The notes under the pieces: generated by a model | The model's input: the letters and a program-made list of their open reading frames with translations, nothing else | Told to the model about the DNA's origin: nothing | Databases searched by the model: none | Made by a program: the position numbers and the translations under genes | NCBI RefSeq assembly: GCF_900129305.1 | Contig: NZ_FQVB01000015.1 | Location: forward strand, 1-64,000 | DNA: 64,000 nucleotides | Direction: 5' to 3' | Origin: Desulfacinum infernum DSM 9756 | GTDB lineage: Bacteria; Desulfobacterota; Syntrophobacteria; Syntrophobacterales; DSM-9756 | In this document: positions 52,023 through 60,241 of the stretch, piece after piece | Layout of the letters: every line of letters starts with the position of its first letter | Position numbering within the stretch: position 1 is the first letter of the stretch

Positions 52023-52784
52023 CTACCCGTTAACGTGCCGTCCGACCTCCATCCTCAGCCGATCCAATTCGTCCCTTCTCAGCGGGCGCCAGTGTCCGAC
52101 CCGCAGGGTTCCCAGTTTAATGGGCCCGTAGGCCGTCCGGTGAATCTTCAGCACGGGGCATCCCACGGCCAGGCCCATCCTCTTGATCTGCCGGTACCAG
52201 CCCTGGTGCAGCACCATCCGGATCCAGGTGGCCTTTTCCCCCCGCCGGAGGATCTCCACCAGGGCGGGGGCGGTGACCCCCTCTTCCAGGCGCACTCCGG
52301 TGCGAAGCTTCTCCAGGGCCTCTTCGGAGGGAACCCCCTGCAGCTTCACCTCGTAGGTCTTGGGCACCCCGTAGCGCGGATGCAGGAGCCGGTTGGCCAG
52401 TTCTCCGTCGTTGGTGAGGATCAGGGCTCCCGTGGCGTCCCAGTCCAGGCGCCCCACGGGAAAGACTCTCCACGGCACGTCTCCCAGCACGTCCATGACC
52501 GTGGGCCTCCCTTGGGGATCCTTCACCGTGGTCAGGCAATAGCGCGGCTTGTGTAGAAGCAGGACGACCTTTTCCTGGCGGGGCTCCACCGGCCGGCCGT
52601 CCACCTCCACCCGGTCCCGCGAAGGATCGACGCTTACGCCCAGCCGGGTCACCACCCGGCCGTTCACGGACACCCGGCCTTCCTGGATCCACCGTTCCGC
52701 CTCCCGGCGGGACGCCAGACCGGCCTGGGCGATGTATTTATGGAGCCTTATTTTCGGCGTCTCTCTTTTCTCCTTAGATCCCAT
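52023..52784 (-). CDS. rluB: Ribosomal large subunit pseudouridine synthase, RluB/RsuA family
   Basis: The 253 residues have an N-terminal S4 RNA-binding domain (IRLHKYIAQAGLASRREAERWIQEGRVSVNGRVV) and the RsuA/RluB catalytic core VGRLDWDATGALILTNDGELANRLLHPRYGVPKTYEV, with the catalytic Asp in GRLD. GWYRQIKRM is the C-terminal motif. It probably makes pseudouridine 2605 in 23S rRNA. It overlaps the trpS stop by 11 bp, so the two genes are coupled. Confidence 0.92.
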   Translation of the reverse strand: MGSKEKRETPKIRLHKYIAQAGLASRREAERWIQEGRVSVNGRVVTRLGVSVDPSRDRVEVDGRPVEPRQEKVVLLLHKPRYCLTTVKDPQGRPTVMDVLGDVPWRVFPVGRLDWDATGALILTNDGELANRLLHPRYGVPKTYEVKLQGVPSEEALEKLRTGVRLEEGVTAPALVEILRRGEKATWIRMVLHQGWYRQIKRMGLAVGCPVLKIHRTAYGPIKLGTLRVGHWRPLRRDELDRLRMEVGRHVNG

Positions 52785-53781
52785 TTTCCACGCCGAGTCC
52801 CACGGCGGATCGGACCCGTTCCATGGTCTTTCGGGCCTCCTCCCGGGCCTTGGCCGTGCCGTCCAGAACCGCCCGGCGCACCTTGTCCATCTCCCGTTCC
52901 ATCCGCTCGCGCCTTTCCCGGATGGGACCGAGATGGGCCAGCAGGTGTTCCAGGAGAATCTTTTTACAGTCCACGCAGCCGATGCCGGCCGTCCGGCACC
53001 CTTGGCTCACGTGGTCCATTTCCCCGGCCGTGGAATAGAGCTTGTGGTAGTCGAAGACCGGGCACTTTTCCGGATCGCCCGGATCGGTCCGCCGCGCCCG
53101 GGCCGGGTCGGTCATCATCTGGAGGACCTTGCGCCGGACGGTCTCTTCGGGTTCGGTGATGTAGATGCAGTTGTCGTAGCTCTTGCTCATCTTGCGCCCG
53201 TCGGTCCCGGGAAGCACGGGCACCTCCGTGAGCAGCGCATCCGGGACGGGAAAGATCTCCTTTTCATAGAGATGGTTGAACCGCCGCGCGATCTCCCGGG
53301 TCAGTTCCACGTGGGGCAGCTGGTCCTTTCCCACGGGCACGCCGTGGGCGCGATAGATGATGATGTCGGCGGCCTGGAGCACCGGATAGCCCAGGAAGCC
53401 GTAGGTCGAAAGATCCTTGGTGGTCAGCTGCTGCTGCTGCTCCTTGTAGGTGGGGTTCCTTTCCAGCCACGGCAGCGGCGTGATCATGCCCAACAGCAGG
53501 TAGAGTTCCGCGTGCTCCTTGACGTCCGACTGGATGAAGACCGTGCACTTGTCCGGGTCCAACCCGGCGGCCAGCCAGTCGAGCACCATATCCCAGGTGT
53601 TGGCCCGGATGGCGCCGGGAGTGGCATAGTCGGTGGTCAGGGCGTGCCAGTCGGCCACGAAAAAGTAGCAGTCGTATTGTTCTTGAAGTTGAATCCAGTT
53701 CTTGAGCGCGCCGTGAAGATTTCCCAAATGGAGACGGCCCGTGGGCCGCATTCCGCTCAGAATCCGCTTCTTCTGGGTCAT
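52774..53781 (-). CDS. trpS: Tryptophanyl-tRNA synthetase
   Basis: The 335-residue class I synthetase has SGMRPTGRLHLGNLHGAL (the HIGH motif appears as HLGN) and GRKMSKSYDN (KMSKS). It charges tRNA-Trp with tryptophan. The ATG at 53781 sits behind GGAGGTGA; a GTG four codons earlier would have no room for an SD. Insertion of ARARRTDPGDPEKCPVFDYH is normal for this branch. It is coupled to rluB. scpA and scpB, often found between trpS and rluB in related genomes, are absent here. Confidence 0.96.
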   Translation of the reverse strand: MTQKKRILSGMRPTGRLHLGNLHGALKNWIQLQEQYDCYFFVADWHALTTDYATPGAIRANTWDMVLDWLAAGLDPDKCTVFIQSDVKEHAELYLLLGMITPLPWLERNPTYKEQQQQLTTKDLSTYGFLGYPVLQAADIIIYRAHGVPVGKDQLPHVELTREIARRFNHLYEKEIFPVPDALLTEVPVLPGTDGRKMSKSYDNCIYITEPEETVRRKVLQMMTDPARARRTDPGDPEKCPVFDYHKLYSTAGEMDHVSQGCRTAGIGCVDCKKILLEHLLAHLGPIRERRERMEREMDKVRRAVLDGTAKAREEARKTMERVRSAVGLGVENGI

Positions 53782-53815
53782 TTTCCGCGTCACCTCCCCA
53801 TATCATCCAACATCT

Positions 53816-54472
53816 CTAGAGAAAAAACCGGGCAAACAGGCTCACCACCGGATTCAACAGATGCCCCCACCACCCGGTGGCCAACAAAATCACCACGATC
53901 AGCATCCCGTAGCGCTCCAGACGCGCCACCTGCCAGGCCATCCGGGGCGGCAGGATCCCCGCCAGCACGCGCCCGCCGTCCAAGGGCGGTACGGGAAAGA
54001 GATTGATCACCATGAGAACCAGGTTGAACATGACCGAAAACTGGGCCATGAGAAAAAGCGGCCTCAGAATCATGGCCGCCGCCCCCACGGCGAAGCCCGA
54101 AGCAAACAGAAAGAGGATGAACCGGTAGATCAGGGCGCTGGCCGCGGCCAGCATCAGGTTGGTGAGCGGCCCCGCAACCGCCACCCAGGCCATGCCGCGT
54201 CGCCCCCCCCGAAGCCGGTGGAACTGCACCGGCACGGGCTTGGCCCAACCGAACATGAAGGGAGCGTTGGTCACCAGGAGCAGCAAGGGGATGATCACCG
54301 TCCCCACGGGATCGATGTGCACCAACGGATTGAGGGAAATCCGCCCCAGCATGCGCGCCGTGGGATCCCCCAGCTTTTCCGCCACCCACCCGTGGGCCAC
54401 CTCGTGGCTGATGACCGCCAGAAGCAGCGGCACGGCGTAGATGCAGACGTCTCTAATCAGATCCATGAACAT
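53816..54472 (-). CDS. Site-2 protease family (M50) membrane metallopeptidase
   Basis: The 218-residue protein has about five hydrophobic helices. The zinc motif is HEVAH (His23-His27), and NLFPVPPLDGGRVL near 160-173 carries the third ligand Asp, which is the short M50B arrangement without PDZ domain. It would cleave transmembrane segments of unknown substrates. Its ATG lies within the last 20 bases of the preceding poly(A)-polymerase-like gene, so translation is coupled. trpS follows after 34 bp. Confidence 0.9.
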   Translation of the reverse strand: MFMDLIRDVCIYAVPLLLAVISHEVAHGWVAEKLGDPTARMLGRISLNPLVHIDPVGTVIIPLLLLVTNAPFMFGWAKPVPVQFHRLRGGRRGMAWVAVAGPLTNLMLAAASALIYRFILFLFASGFAVGAAAMILRPLFLMAQFSVMFNLVLMVINLFPVPPLDGGRVLAGILPPRMAWQVARLERYGMLIVVILLATGWWGHLLNPVVSLFARFFL

Positions 54473-57128
54473 GTGATTCCTTGCCTTCCCCGGCCTCCAG
54501 CTCCCGCCAGGCCAGTCTTCGCGCCAGGGCCGCCTCTTCTTCCCGGCTCCTCACCTCCCCGTTCAAGCGGGCATCCAGGATGCGGTTGAGGATCTTGGCG
54601 TAAACGGGGCCCGGGGGAATGCCCATCTCCTTGAGATCCCTCCCCCGGATTTCCGGCTGCACGTGACGGTACCGGTGGAAATAGTGGCTGATGGCCCGCC
54701 GGACCTCTTCCCGCTGCGTGGTGGCCATCATGAACAGGATCTCTTCCGGCCTGAACGGTTGGAGTGCCCGATAGATAGCACTGGGGCGTTGGTGAGGCAA
54801 CCGTAAAAAGTCCCCCAGGACCTGGTTAACCCTTTGAAACGTCCAGGCAATTCGCTCGCGCATGTTCTGCGCCAGATCCAGGCGCTCCATGACCTTCTGA
54901 AGGTCCTTGTGCGGCAGCCGGGAAAGCAGCCCCAGGAAATAGACCCACCACGATTCCAGCGGCTCATCGAGAAAGCTCAGTTCGTACCAGGAGAGCACCT
55001 CCTTGATCTGCAGAAGCGTCTCCTCGGCCTTGGCATCGAAGCACACGCTGGGGCAGATGACTCCCAGCACGCCGAATTCCGCCATCCGACGGATGGCCGG
55101 CACCGGGTCCTCCTCCATGAGGATGTGCTGGATCTCGTGAAAGAGCCTCTGTCCCCCCAGCCGCTCGATGAGCCCGATCTTCACCGCGTGCCGGATGAGG
55201 CTGGCCGTCTGTTTGCCCACCCGGAACCCGAACCGCTGTTCGAACCGGATGGCGCGAAGGATCCGAGTGGGATCCTCCACGAAGCTCAGGTTGTGCAGGA
55301 CCCGGATGGCCTTTTCCTTGATATCCCGCTGGCCGCCGAAAAAGTCGATGAGCTGGCCGAATTCGTCGGGGTTGAGGGCCAGGGCCAGCGTGTTGATGGT
55401 GAAGTCTCGCCGGTAGAGGTCCATCTTGAGGGAGCCGAACTGCACCACGGGAAGGGCGGCCGGGTACTGGTAGTATTCCAGGCGCGCCGTGGCCACGTCC
55501 ACCTTCAGGTTGTCGTCGAAGATGAGCACCGCCGTGTTGAACTTCTTGTGACACCGCGCCCGAATCCCCGCCCTTTCGGCGAACGCCTTGGCGAAGGTGA
55601 TCCCGTCGCCTTCCACCACGATGTCGATGTCCAGGTTGGGGCGGCGGAGCAGCAGATCCCGAATGAACCCCCCCACCGCGTACACCTTATAGCCGAGCTC
55701 CTCGCCCAGTTCACCCAGGCGCCGGAGCAGCTCGATGATGTCCCGGGGCAGCTGCTCGGCCAGGACGCTGGTGATGTTCTTGCGGCGTCCCCACTGGCCC
55801 GCGGCCATGTCCTCCTTGAGGGCCACGGGCTCCCGGGACCGGTCCGTGATCAGGTGGTTCAGAAGATCCCGGCGGGTCACCACCCCCACCAGCTTGTCGT
55901 CTTCCATCACGGGCAGGATGCGCTGCTGGTGCTCCACCAGGTGCTCCTGGATCTCCACCAGGGTGGCCGTAGTCTGCACCGTGTTGAAGTCCCGGCTCAT
56001 GTAGTCGGCCACCTTCTCGTCCCGCAGGCCGTGGTAGATGGCCTTTTCCACCACCTGTCGGTTGATGAGGCCCGCCACGCGCCCCTCTTCCAGCACGGGC
56101 ATGGCGTTGATGTTGTAGCGCACCATGATCTCTTCCACCTGGCCCAGGGTGTTTTCCACGTCCACGGTGAGCACGGGGGAGCTCATGAGGGTGCGGGCGG
56201 TCACCGACGGCTTGATGGTGCTTTGGAGGAGCTCGAACAGGCGGTCTTCGGCCTGAATGAGGGTGAGGTCCCGGATGGTGGCGGACGCAGCCGTGGCGTG
56301 GCCGCCTCCGCCGAAGTAGGCCGCGATCTCGCCCACGTTCACGTCGGGGACCCGGCTTCTCGCCACCAGGTAGATCCGGTCCTCCATGCGCGCCAGGGCG
56401 AAGATGACGTCCAGGTTTTCCATGTCCTTGAGCTTGTGGACCAGGACGGCGAAATCCCCCACGTACTTGTCCACGGAGACCGTGGCCACGCACACGTCCA
56501 CGCCGTTGATGTTGTAGGTGCGGGCGGACTGGAGCAGCTCATTGAGAAGCGCCACCTGTTCCGCCGTGAGTTCCCGGGTCACCAGGTCGGAGACCATGTT
56601 GAGATCGGCCCCCTGTTCCACCAGGTAGGCGGCGGCCCGAAAGTCTTCCGGCGTGGTGGACGAAAAGGTGAAGGACCCCGTGTCTTCGAAGATCCCCAGG
56701 ATGAGCATGGTGGCCTCTTCCGGGGTGATGGAGATACCGCGCTCCCGGATGAGTTCGGTGAGCAGGGTCACCGTGGCCCCCACGGGCTTCACGATCTCCA
56801 CCGACCCGTGCACGTCGTCTTCCGCATCGGGGTGGTGATCGTAGATGTGCACGTCCACCCGGCCCGCCTCGATGAGCTCCCGGAACTTGCCGATGCGGGA
56901 CGCCTGGCGCGTGTCCACCAGCACCAGCCGGGTCACCTGGTCCAGGTCCAGTCCCTTCAGCTTGGTGAAATCGAAGAGATACCCGGCCGTGCTCACGAAA
57001 AACTCCCGCAGGTTCTTTTCCTGCGATCCGGGAAAGACGAGCAGGGCGTCGGGATAGAGCTTCTTGGCCGCCACCATGGACGCCATGGCGTCGAAGTCGG
57101 CATTGAGGTGGGTGGTGATCACATCCAT
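54453..57128 (-). CDS. A-adding tRNA nucleotidyltransferase with DHH and CBS domains
   Basis: The 891 residues combine three units. DHH phosphoesterase, about 1-300: HLNADFDAMAS, LVDTRQ, YDHHPD, then the DHHA1 glycine-rich FGGGGHATAASATI. A CBS pair, about 310-430. Class II poly(A) polymerase/CCA-adding head and body, about 455-880: VYAVGGFIRDLLLRRPNLDIDIVVEGDG with the GG and DxD signatures, then DPTRILRAIRFEQRFGF. In Aquifex and Synechocystis such large fused enzymes add the final A of CCA, with a separate CC-adding enzyme. AAGGTG is a weak SD. It belongs to the pycB-xerD-pap-M50-trpS-rluB-TPR run. Confidence 0.9.
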   Translation of the reverse strand: MDVITTHLNADFDAMASMVAAKKLYPDALLVFPGSQEKNLREFFVSTAGYLFDFTKLKGLDLDQVTRLVLVDTRQASRIGKFRELIEAGRVDVHIYDHHPDAEDDVHGSVEIVKPVGATVTLLTELIRERGISITPEEATMLILGIFEDTGSFTFSSTTPEDFRAAAYLVEQGADLNMVSDLVTRELTAEQVALLNELLQSARTYNINGVDVCVATVSVDKYVGDFAVLVHKLKDMENLDVIFALARMEDRIYLVARSRVPDVNVGEIAAYFGGGGHATAASATIRDLTLIQAEDRLFELLQSTIKPSVTARTLMSSPVLTVDVENTLGQVEEIMVRYNINAMPVLEEGRVAGLINRQVVEKAIYHGLRDEKVADYMSRDFNTVQTTATLVEIQEHLVEHQQRILPVMEDDKLVGVVTRRDLLNHLITDRSREPVALKEDMAAGQWGRRKNITSVLAEQLPRDIIELLRRLGELGEELGYKVYAVGGFIRDLLLRRPNLDIDIVVEGDGITFAKAFAERAGIRARCHKKFNTAVLIFDDNLKVDVATARLEYYQYPAALPVVQFGSLKMDLYRRDFTINTLALALNPDEFGQLIDFFGGQRDIKEKAIRVLHNLSFVEDPTRILRAIRFEQRFGFRVGKQTASLIRHAVKIGLIERLGGQRLFHEIQHILMEEDPVPAIRRMAEFGVLGVICPSVCFDAKAEETLLQIKEVLSWYELSFLDEPLESWWVYFLGLLSRLPHKDLQKVMERLDLAQNMRERIAWTFQRVNQVLGDFLRLPHQRPSAIYRALQPFRPEEILFMMATTQREEVRRAISHYFHRYRHVQPEIRGRDLKEMGIPPGPVYAKILNRILDARLNGEVRSREEEAALARRLAWRELEAGEGKESHVHGSD

Positions 57129-57161
57129 TGGAAAGCACCTTGATTGCGTATGTCGGGACCC

Positions 57162-58046
57162 TCATCCCCGCGGGTGGTGGGCCTGGTGGATCTTCTTGAG
57201 CCGCTCCCGGGCCACGGCCGTGTAGATCTGGGTGGTGCTGATGTCCGCATGGCCCAGCATCACCTGGAGCAACCGGAGATCGGCGCCGTTTTCCAGAAGA
57301 TGGGTGGCGAAGGAATGGCGGAGCACGTGGGGACTCACCTTCCCGGACACCCCGGCGGCCGCGGCGTACTTTTTCACCATCTTCCACACGCCCTGTCGGG
57401 ACAGCCGTGCGCCCTGGGCGTTCAGGAAGACCACGTCCCGATCCTTCCGGCACGCCAACTGAGGCCGTCCCCATTCAAGATAAGTCTTCAGGGCGTCCAC
57501 GGCATATTCGCCCAAAGGCACCAGGCGCTCCTTGTCCCCCTTGCCGCGAACGATCAGGTAGCCCGCTTCCAGGTTGAGCTGCGGGAATCGCAGATCCACC
57601 AGTTCCGAAACGCGAAGTCCCGTGGCGTAAAGGATTTCCAGGATGGCCCGGTCCCGCATCCCCAGAGGCGTGGCCGTATCGGGCATGTTCAATAGGGCTT
57701 CCACCTGCTCTCCGTTCAATACCTTGGGAAGCAAGGCCGGCATCTTGGGGAAGGTGATCCGGGCGGCGGGATTGGCGTCGATCAGGTCCTTCGATTCCAG
57801 AAAGCGGAAAAACGAGCGAACGGCGGCCAGACGCCGGGCCCGGCTCCGGGGATTCAGGCCCTTCACAGCCTGGCGGAAGTAGCCGGAGAGCTCTTCGCGG
57901 TCCACCTCGCGCCAGCTTTCCACGCCCCGCTTGGAAAGGTAGTCCGTCAGGTGCGCCAGATCCGACGCGTAGGCGCTCACCGTGTGCGAACTGAGCCGCC
58001 TTTCGGTCACAAGGTAGGTGAGAAAGCGATCCACCAACCGGTCCAC
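57162..58046 (-). CDS. xerD: Tyrosine recombinase, XerD type
   Basis: The 294 residues have an N-terminal SAM-like core-binding domain and a catalytic domain with the R...K...HxxR...H...Y set visible in ATGLRVSELVDL, VRGKGDKERLVPL, SPHVLRHSFATHL, LGHADISTTQIYTAV. It resolves chromosome dimers at dif with XerC. GTG 58046 with AGGAGG upstream was chosen over the GTG six codons earlier. Placement next to pap and trpS is ordinary for relatives; no integrated element is associated. Confidence 0.92.
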   Translation of the reverse strand: MDRLVDRFLTYLVTERRLSSHTVSAYASDLAHLTDYLSKRGVESWREVDREELSGYFRQAVKGLNPRSRARRLAAVRSFFRFLESKDLIDANPAARITFPKMPALLPKVLNGEQVEALLNMPDTATPLGMRDRAILEILYATGLRVSELVDLRFPQLNLEAGYLIVRGKGDKERLVPLGEYAVDALKTYLEWGRPQLACRKDRDVVFLNAQGARLSRQGVWKMVKKYAAAAGVSGKVSPHVLRHSFATHLLENGADLRLLQVMLGHADISTTQIYTAVARERLKKIHQAHHPRG

Positions 58047-58091
58047 CGCACCTCCTCGCCGCACGCTCCCGTCCGCCGTCCTGCACCGGGT

Positions 58092-59741
58092 CTACTGTTT
58101 CTTTCGTAACGGCACCGAGTAGGTCTGGAAGTGGAAGTCCACCAGGAGGGAGGTTTCCACTTCGTCCGCCTTCCGGTGCGTGGAAACCACGTCGATCTGG
58201 TGGGTCCTTCCCTCCTCGTCCGGCACCCGAATGGTCTCGCCGTCCCGAAAGCCCCCCCGCCGGTACCACACCTGGGGCGGCAGCAGCCAGGCCTTGCCGA
58301 AGGTGTCCTCGAACCGGAAATAGTCCAGGGCGTCCTTGGGAAACTGCACGTAGAGACAGAGCTCTTCGTCGGTGGCGGGACGGCGCAGCTTCTCTTCCAG
58401 ATCCCTTTTCCTGGCGTCCAGATCCACGTCCGGAAGGTCCTGGATCCCCGCCTCGTCGGCCAGGATCTGGTACCATTTCTTGCCGTCCCGGCGCCGATGC
58501 TCCAGCACCTTCTCGTAGATCCACTGCTGGGGTTCGTAGAACGGAAAGGGTCCGTAGCGGCCCAGCAGCAGGTTTTTCAGGTCGTCCGTGGGGTTCTCGT
58601 AGCGGCCGTAGATCACGTTGCTCACCGCCGTACTCCACAAAATCTGGCTTCCCGGCGTGACCGACCAGATGTTGCCCAACTCGCGGTTCACCTCCATGAG
58701 CTCACTGAAGATCTCGTGGATCCGCTCCAGCAGGCCCAGCTTTTCCGCCTGCTCGAAGGCGATGCTGGCCGCCCCCCCCGTGAGCTTGTGCCGCTTGACC
58801 GTGGGGTCGAACCCGCGAAAGGGCGTCTCGAACCGCTCGTAATGGCGCCGTTCTCGGCGAAGCAGGTCGGATGCGTCCACGATGGGCTGCACCTTGAGTC
58901 CCGGCGCCTTGTAGCCGTCATCGTTCAGGGTCTGGATGAGGCTGAGAGCCGGGGCCTGGGAATACATGCCGCCGAAGCCGTGGTCGGCCACCTCCACGAT
59001 CTTCACCCCGTTTTCCACCGCCGCCACCATGCGCCCCAGGTCGTTCCCGTCCGTGTTGTGGCCGTGGTAGGCCAGGATGAGTTCCGGGTACCGGGCCTTG
59101 ATGGCCGCCACCAGCGAAGCGATCCTCCGGGGGCTTCCCACGGCCGAATGGTTCTTGATGCCCAGAATGATCTCGTCGCCGAAGGTGTCGAGGATTTCGC
59201 CCACCTTGGCCACGTAGTACTCGTCGGTGTGCCCCACGCCCGTATTGAAGCAGATGCAGGGCATGAGGAGCCTGCCGGCCTCCTGGACCTCGCGCCCCAC
59301 CACTTCCAGGTTGGGAACGTGGTTGAGAAAGTCATACACCCGCCACACGTCGATATAGCGGGCGAAGAGGCGCACCGTCATGCGCAGCACGTTGTCCGGA
59401 TACGGACGGTAGCCGAAGAGGTTCCTCCCCCGGCAGACGGTCTGGATGAGGGTGTGGGGCATGCGCTTTTTCACCAGCCGAAGCTTTTCGAAGGGATTGA
59501 TCTGCTTGTTCATGAGGTCCAGGTGGACCGAAGCGCCGCCGCTGATCTCGAAGGCAAAGTAGCCCGTATCGTCCCGGTAGGGAGCCACCCGCAGGGTGGT
59601 GCGCGGTAGAATCCGGCACTTGAAGTCCGACTGCGACACGTCCCGTTCGTTGTTGGTGAGAAAATATCCGGGAGTCTCCCGCAGGAAGGCGAGGATCTCC
59701 CGAACGCTCATCTTCGGTGTGACCCGTTCTCTATCCGGCAT
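58092..59741 (-). CDS. pycB: Pyruvate carboxylase subunit B-like carboxyltransferase (divergent)
   Basis: The 549-residue protein is related to the carboxyltransferase chain of pyruvate/oxaloacetate carboxylases. MPHTLIQTVCRGRNLFGYRPYPDNVLRMTVRLFARYIDVWRVYDFLN and the metal ligands AYHGHNTDG (HxH) are recognisable. The first conserved block is DVSQSD instead of the usual RDAHQS, and the lysine block reads GIKNHSAVG rather than IKDMAGLL, so it is divergent and could carboxylate another 2-oxo acid. No biotin-attachment motif (MKM) is present, so the carrier must be a separate protein. It pairs with the biotin carboxylase at 60239-61681, separated by repeats. Confidence 0.78.
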   Translation of the reverse strand: MPDRERVTPKMSVREILAFLRETPGYFLTNNERDVSQSDFKCRILPRTTLRVAPYRDDTGYFAFEISGGASVHLDLMNKQINPFEKLRLVKKRMPHTLIQTVCRGRNLFGYRPYPDNVLRMTVRLFARYIDVWRVYDFLNHVPNLEVVGREVQEAGRLLMPCICFNTGVGHTDEYYVAKVGEILDTFGDEIILGIKNHSAVGSPRRIASLVAAIKARYPELILAYHGHNTDGNDLGRMVAAVENGVKIVEVADHGFGGMYSQAPALSLIQTLNDDGYKAPGLKVQPIVDASDLLRRERRHYERFETPFRGFDPTVKRHKLTGGAASIAFEQAEKLGLLERIHEIFSELMEVNRELGNIWSVTPGSQILWSTAVSNVIYGRYENPTDDLKNLLLGRYGPFPFYEPQQWIYEKVLEHRRRDGKKWYQILADEAGIQDLPDVDLDARKRDLEEKLRRPATDEELCLYVQFPKDALDYFRFEDTFGKAWLLPPQVWYRRGGFRDGETIRVPDEEGRTHQIDVVSTHRKADEVETSLLVDFHFQTYSVPLRKKQ

Positions 59742-59894
59742 GGCCCTTCACTCCGTCGGTGTTTCCGCGATCTGCCCCGCCCCCTTGCATCACCTCGCGC
59801 AGCATCTTTCGGGCTAGGACGGGGAGCGTGGATCTAACGCTTTCTCCAGTTATAGACACCTAAATTGGACAATTCTTTCCCATCGCGAGGTTCC

Positions 59895-59922
59895 GGCGGG
59901 CGGGCGTAAAGCCCGCCCCTAC
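59895..59922 (-). repeat. GTAGGGGCG palindrome family, copy 8 (inverted)
   Basis: GGGCGGGC-GTAAA-GCCCGCCCCTAC: the same constant outer arm CGCCCCTAC class, with a different inner stem. Confidence 0.8.
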
Positions 59923-59943
59923 GCAGGCGGATGGACCTATTGA

Positions 59944-59970
59944 GTAGGGGCGGGGTTTATCCCCGCCCGC
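59944..59970. repeat. GTAGGGGCG palindrome family, copy 9
   Basis: GTAGGGGCGGGG-TTTAT-CCCCGCCCGC; close to copies 3 and 12, and followed by the same CAAAAGAATCGCTCC flank. Confidence 0.87.
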
Positions 59971-60071
59971 TCTTCGCACGAAGATGAGAAGAATACAGCA
60001 AAAGAATCGCTCCATTTAGGAAACTCCAGCTTCCGCGGTGCGTCGGTTCGTAGAATCCTCGGGACACCCTC

Positions 60072-60241
60072 CTAGGAGCTTGTCTAAAAATGGCTCATTT
60101 GCCCCTTCCAACGTCCATCCGTCATCCCCGCGAAGCTTGTCCCCGGCTTGAACGGGGAGCGGGGATCCAGGGTTTCCGGCATCTTATGGACTCCCGCTTG
60201 CGCGGGAGTGACGGGTGGCGGCGTCCCCGGACACCCTTCTA
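60072..60241 (-). mobile_element. Non-autonomous TIR element, type B, copy 3 (inverted; ends at the pycA stop)
   Basis: The left end CTAGGAGCTTGTCTAAAAATGG matches the right end of the 20145 copy. The interior hairpins ATCCCCGCGAAGC...GCGGGGAT and CTCCCGCTTGCGCGGGAG match too. The right end, read on the minus strand, TAGAAGGGTGTCCGGGGAC, corresponds to the TIR, and its TAG is the stop codon of the pycA gene. The first hairpin carries an extra insertion of about 20 nt. Confidence 0.75.

Larger units (their letters stand above)
59742..60238. other. Repeat-rich spacer between the pycA and pycB genes
   Basis: The 497 bases have no gene. They hold two GTAGGGGCG palindromes (59895-59922 inverted, 59944-59970), a TIR-like end at about 60058-60075 (reverse complement CTAGGAGGGTGTCCCGAGGA), and the inverted type B element 60072-60241. 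The two TIR ends meet at one CTAG, as at 20145. Confidence 0.75.

Noticed and set aside
54834-57143. 769-codon plus-strand open frame
   Set aside because: It is antisense to the A-adding enzyme, rich in His/Val/Gln/Asp, and has no domain; a shadow.
57162-58046. Integrase of a prophage or integrative element
   Set aside because: XerD-type sequence, housekeeping neighbours and no attachment-site duplications, so it is the chromosomal recombinase.
58092-59741. Sodium-pumping oxaloacetate decarboxylase alpha chain
   Set aside because: No beta or gamma membrane subunits and no biotin domain are present; a biotin carboxylase gene is the neighbour instead.
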